A program made the translations under genes and the position numbers. 6,570 nucleotides of DNA from Bryobacterales bacterium (GTDB taxonomy: Bacteria; Acidobacteriota; Terriglobia; Bryobacterales; Bryobacteraceae): positions 1 through 6,570 of the forward strand of contig PKZC01000226.1 in the NCBI GenBank assembly GCA_003132905.1, given 5' to 3'. Positions 4,770-6,570 of the stretch are shown one piece after another. Position 1 is the stretch's first letter; each line of letters opens with the position of its first letter. Below the pieces are notes generated by a model that did no database searches, was not told the origin of the DNA, and worked only from the letters and a program-made list of their open reading frames with translations.

Positions 4770-5017
4770 CGCACTCTGTTCGGCCCGTTTCAGGAAGGGA
4801 TTGCGCCTTGTCACGCGCGACTCGTCCATTGGTGCTCGATGCGGTGGCACTTGCGGGTTGGCAGAGGAACTCTCTACGAGTCTCCGACGATTCACCCGAA
4901 GGGCAAACGATACTTCCTACAACGCCGTTCTCGGACCAACGCCACGATGACTCAACCCTGTGCCGTTTTGCGGGCGCTATTCGCCTCACGATCAAGTAAA
5001 CTGAACTGAACCCTTCC
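4770..5017. other. Intergenic stretch before the kinase gene, no gene seen
   Basis: No frame on either strand has family resemblance or a supported start. It should carry the kinase promoter. TAAACT at 4997-5002 could be a -10 box, but no -35 stands at the right distance. The bases before the kinase ATG (CTGAACCCTTCC) contain no Shine-Dalgarno. Confidence 0.5.
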
Positions 5018-6570
5018 ATGCCATTGTCGGCCGGCCACAGACTCGGACACTATGAAATTGTCGAGCCAATTGGCGAAGGCGGCATGGGAGCGGTCTACCG
5101 CGCGCATGACCCACGCCTGCGTCGCGACGTCGCTATCAAAATTTCCGCCTCTCAGTTCAGCGAACGTTTCGAGCGCGAGGCCCAGGCCATTGCCGCACTG
5201 AATCATCCGCATATCTGCACTTTGCACGATATCGGCCCCAACTATTTAGTGATGGAACTCGTCGAGGGCACGCCTCTTAAAGGCCCTCTGGAGCTCGATC
5301 AAGCACTTAAATATGCGGTGCAGATTTGCGACGCCCTCGACGCCGCGCACAAGAAGAGTATCACCCATCGCGATTTGAAACCCGCCAATATCTTGGTAAC
5401 AGCCTCCGGCGTGAAGCTATTGGACTTCGGACTCGCTAAGATCACAGATCCCACCAATCCCACAGACGCGACTCAAACCTTGGCCCTGACCGAAGTAGGC
5501 TCGGTGATGGGCACTGCGGCTTATATGTCGCCCGAACAGGCGAAAGGTGAAGAAGTAGACGGACGCTCCGATATCTTCTCATTCGGAGCTGTCCTGTATG
5601 AGATGCTCAGTGGCCTGCGCGCGTTCGGGCGCAGTACTACGGTAGAAACGCTCTCAGCTGTTCTGCGCGACGAGCCATTGCCCTTCGATGCTCCGGCGGA
5701 TCTTTCCACCATCATCGCCCGCTGCCTGCGCAAATCAGCGGCAGAGCGCTTCCAGACCATCGGCCAAGTCCGGACTGCGCTGGAACAGGCAGATAGAAAA
5801 CCCGCCGAGAAGGCGCCGTCGATCGCGGTTCTTCCCTTCGCCAACATGAGCCGCGATCTGGACGACGAATATTTTTCCGACGGCTTGGCCGAAGAAATCA
5901 TCAATTTGCTCGCCAATATTCCTGGCCTGAAAGTGATCGCGCGCACTTCTGCCTTTGCCTTCAAGGGAAAGAACGAGGACATCCGCCGGATCGCGGAAAC
6001 ACTTGGAGTGGCGAATGTTCTGGAAGGCAGCGTTCGCCGCGCGGGCTCAAAACTTCGTATCACAGCTCAGTTGATCCACGCCATTGACGGCACGCATCTG
6101 TGGTCTCAGCGCTACGACCGCGACATGACCGACATCTTTGAACTGCAGGACGAAATGTCCACCGCGATCGCGGAACAGCTGAAAGTCCGTCTCATTCCCG
6201 CCAAACACGCCACCACCAACGTGGCTGCGTATGAAGCCTACCTGGAAGGCCGCCACCATGCGCAGAAGTTCGCCCCCGACGCGCTGGCAAAGGCCCTGGC
6301 CTGCTTTGAGCGGGCGGTCGCCCTTGATCCAAACTATGCACCCGTGCACGTGGGCATGGCGGAGTACTACCTGATACATTCTAATCTTGGCTTTCAGCGG
6401 CCGTTAGAAGTGCTGCCGAAACTGGAAGCCGCGGCGCAGCGCGCCCTCGCGCTCGATCCCAGCTTGGCGGACGCCCACTCCCTGCTTGCTTGCGCCCGGA
6501 TGTTCCTTGATTACAATTGGGACGAGGCCGAGCGGCTCTGTAAGAGGGGTCTGGCGTTGAACCCCACCTC
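5018..6570 (+). CDS. Ser/Thr protein kinase fused to TolB-like domain and TPR repeats, 3' end outside window
   Basis: The frame is open from ATG 5018 for 517 codons to the edge. Residues about 12-257 are a complete Hanks-type (PknB-like) kinase that phosphorylates Ser/Thr with ATP: glycine loop GEGGMGAVY (19-27), VAIK Lys41, helix-C Glu54, catalytic HRDLKPAN (117-124, Asp119), DFGLA (136-140), activation-segment end GTAAYMSPE (165-173) and the DIFSFG Asp185. Residues about 266-392 are a TolB-like domain (PSIAVLPFANMS, DEYFSDGLAEEI, VLEGSVRRAGSKLRITAQLI, HLWSQRYDR), found after kinases or CadC-type regulators and probably a scaffold or sensor. From about 404 there are TPR-like helices with the ALxLDPxxAxAH pattern (433-446, 476-489), for protein contacts. 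No membrane helix lies between kinase and TolB-like parts, so the protein seems cytosolic. The start has no Shine-Dalgarno, but LGHYEIVEPIGEG follows directly, as usual. More TPRs probably lie beyond the window. Confidence 0.92.
   Translation, partial: MPLSAGHRLGHYEIVEPIGEGGMGAVYRAHDPRLRRDVAIKISASQFSERFEREAQAIAALNHPHICTLHDIGPNYLVMELVEGTPLKGPLELDQALKYAVQICDALDAAHKKSITHRDLKPANILVTASGVKLLDFGLAKITDPTNPTDATQTLALTEVGSVMGTAAYMSPEQAKGEEVDGRSDIFSFGAVLYEMLSGLRAFGRSTTVETLSAVLRDEPLPFDAPADLSTIIARCLRKSAAERFQTIGQVRTALEQADRKPAEKAPSIAVLPFANMSRDLDDEYFSDGLAEEIINLLANIPGLKVIARTSAFAFKGKNEDIRRIAETLGVANVLEGSVRRAGSKLRITAQLIHAIDGTHLWSQRYDRDMTDIFELQDEMSTAIAEQLKVRLIPAKHATTNVAAYEAYLEGRHHAQKFAPDALAKALACFERAVALDPNYAPVHVGMAEYYLIHSNLGFQRPLEVLPKLEAAAQRALALDPSLADAHSLLACARMFLDYNWDEAERLCKRGLALNPT

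Noticed and set aside
4741..5019. Open frames on both strands between methyltransferase and kinase
   Set aside because: Starts are unsupported, composition is not protein-like, and none matches a family I know.
5521..6063. Minus-strand open frame of 180 codons
   Set aside because: Shadow of the kinase/TolB-like coding frame, which has clear domain motifs throughout.
6047..6379. Minus-strand open frame of 110 codons
   Set aside because: Opposite the TolB-like/TPR part of the kinase gene; no family resemblance.

Overview
The window looks like a stretch of a moderately GC-rich soil bacterium, most plausibly an Acidobacteriota member of the Solibacter/Bryobacter type. This is inferred from the cytosolic Ser/Thr kinase fused to a TolB-like domain and TPRs, from the small antitoxin and toxin genes, and from the style of the O-methyltransferase. 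No phylogenetic marker is present, so the assignment is tentative.

Layout. (1) 1-~1050: the 5' end of an IS4-family insertion sequence. Its transposase reads leftwards on the minus strand, starts at 902 and runs off the window with all three catalytic residues (D128, D194, E297) present and no frame break. (2) ~1050-1229: directly beside the IS, a plus-strand frame without a start codon reads like the C-terminal piece of a small exported protein, probably broken by the IS. A complex inverted-repeat cluster lies at the junction. (3) 1230-1443: no gene seen. (4) 1444-2984: a minus-strand toxin-antitoxin island, read right to left. It holds a solitary AbrB/MazE-type antitoxin (2627-2926), then an operon of a second AbrB-type antitoxin (2225-2521), a RelE/ParE-like toxin (1938-2228) and a third unknown gene (1444-1941). 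The operon genes overlap by 4 bases (ATGA, then TTGA). Each antitoxin has its own copy of one sigma70-like promoter (TTGACG, 17 bases, TACACT), so antitoxin and promoter appear to have been duplicated together.

(5) 2985-3262: no convincing gene; one strong hairpin. (6) 3263-4694: two plus-strand genes with good ribosome binding sites, a 99-residue dimeric alpha/beta-barrel-like protein and a 341-residue SAM-dependent O-methyltransferase of the acetylserotonin/plant-OMT type; they may act together on a small molecule. (7) 4695-5017: a long imperfect hairpin and otherwise nothing. (8) 5018 to the right edge: a Ser/Thr protein kinase (Hanks type, all catalytic motifs) fused to a TolB-like domain and TPR repeats, incomplete at the window edge.

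No RNA gene, CRISPR array or replication origin was recognised. The most interesting parts are the toxin-antitoxin island, with its tightly coupled third gene and duplicated antitoxin-plus-promoter unit, and the gene remnant next to the insertion sequence.
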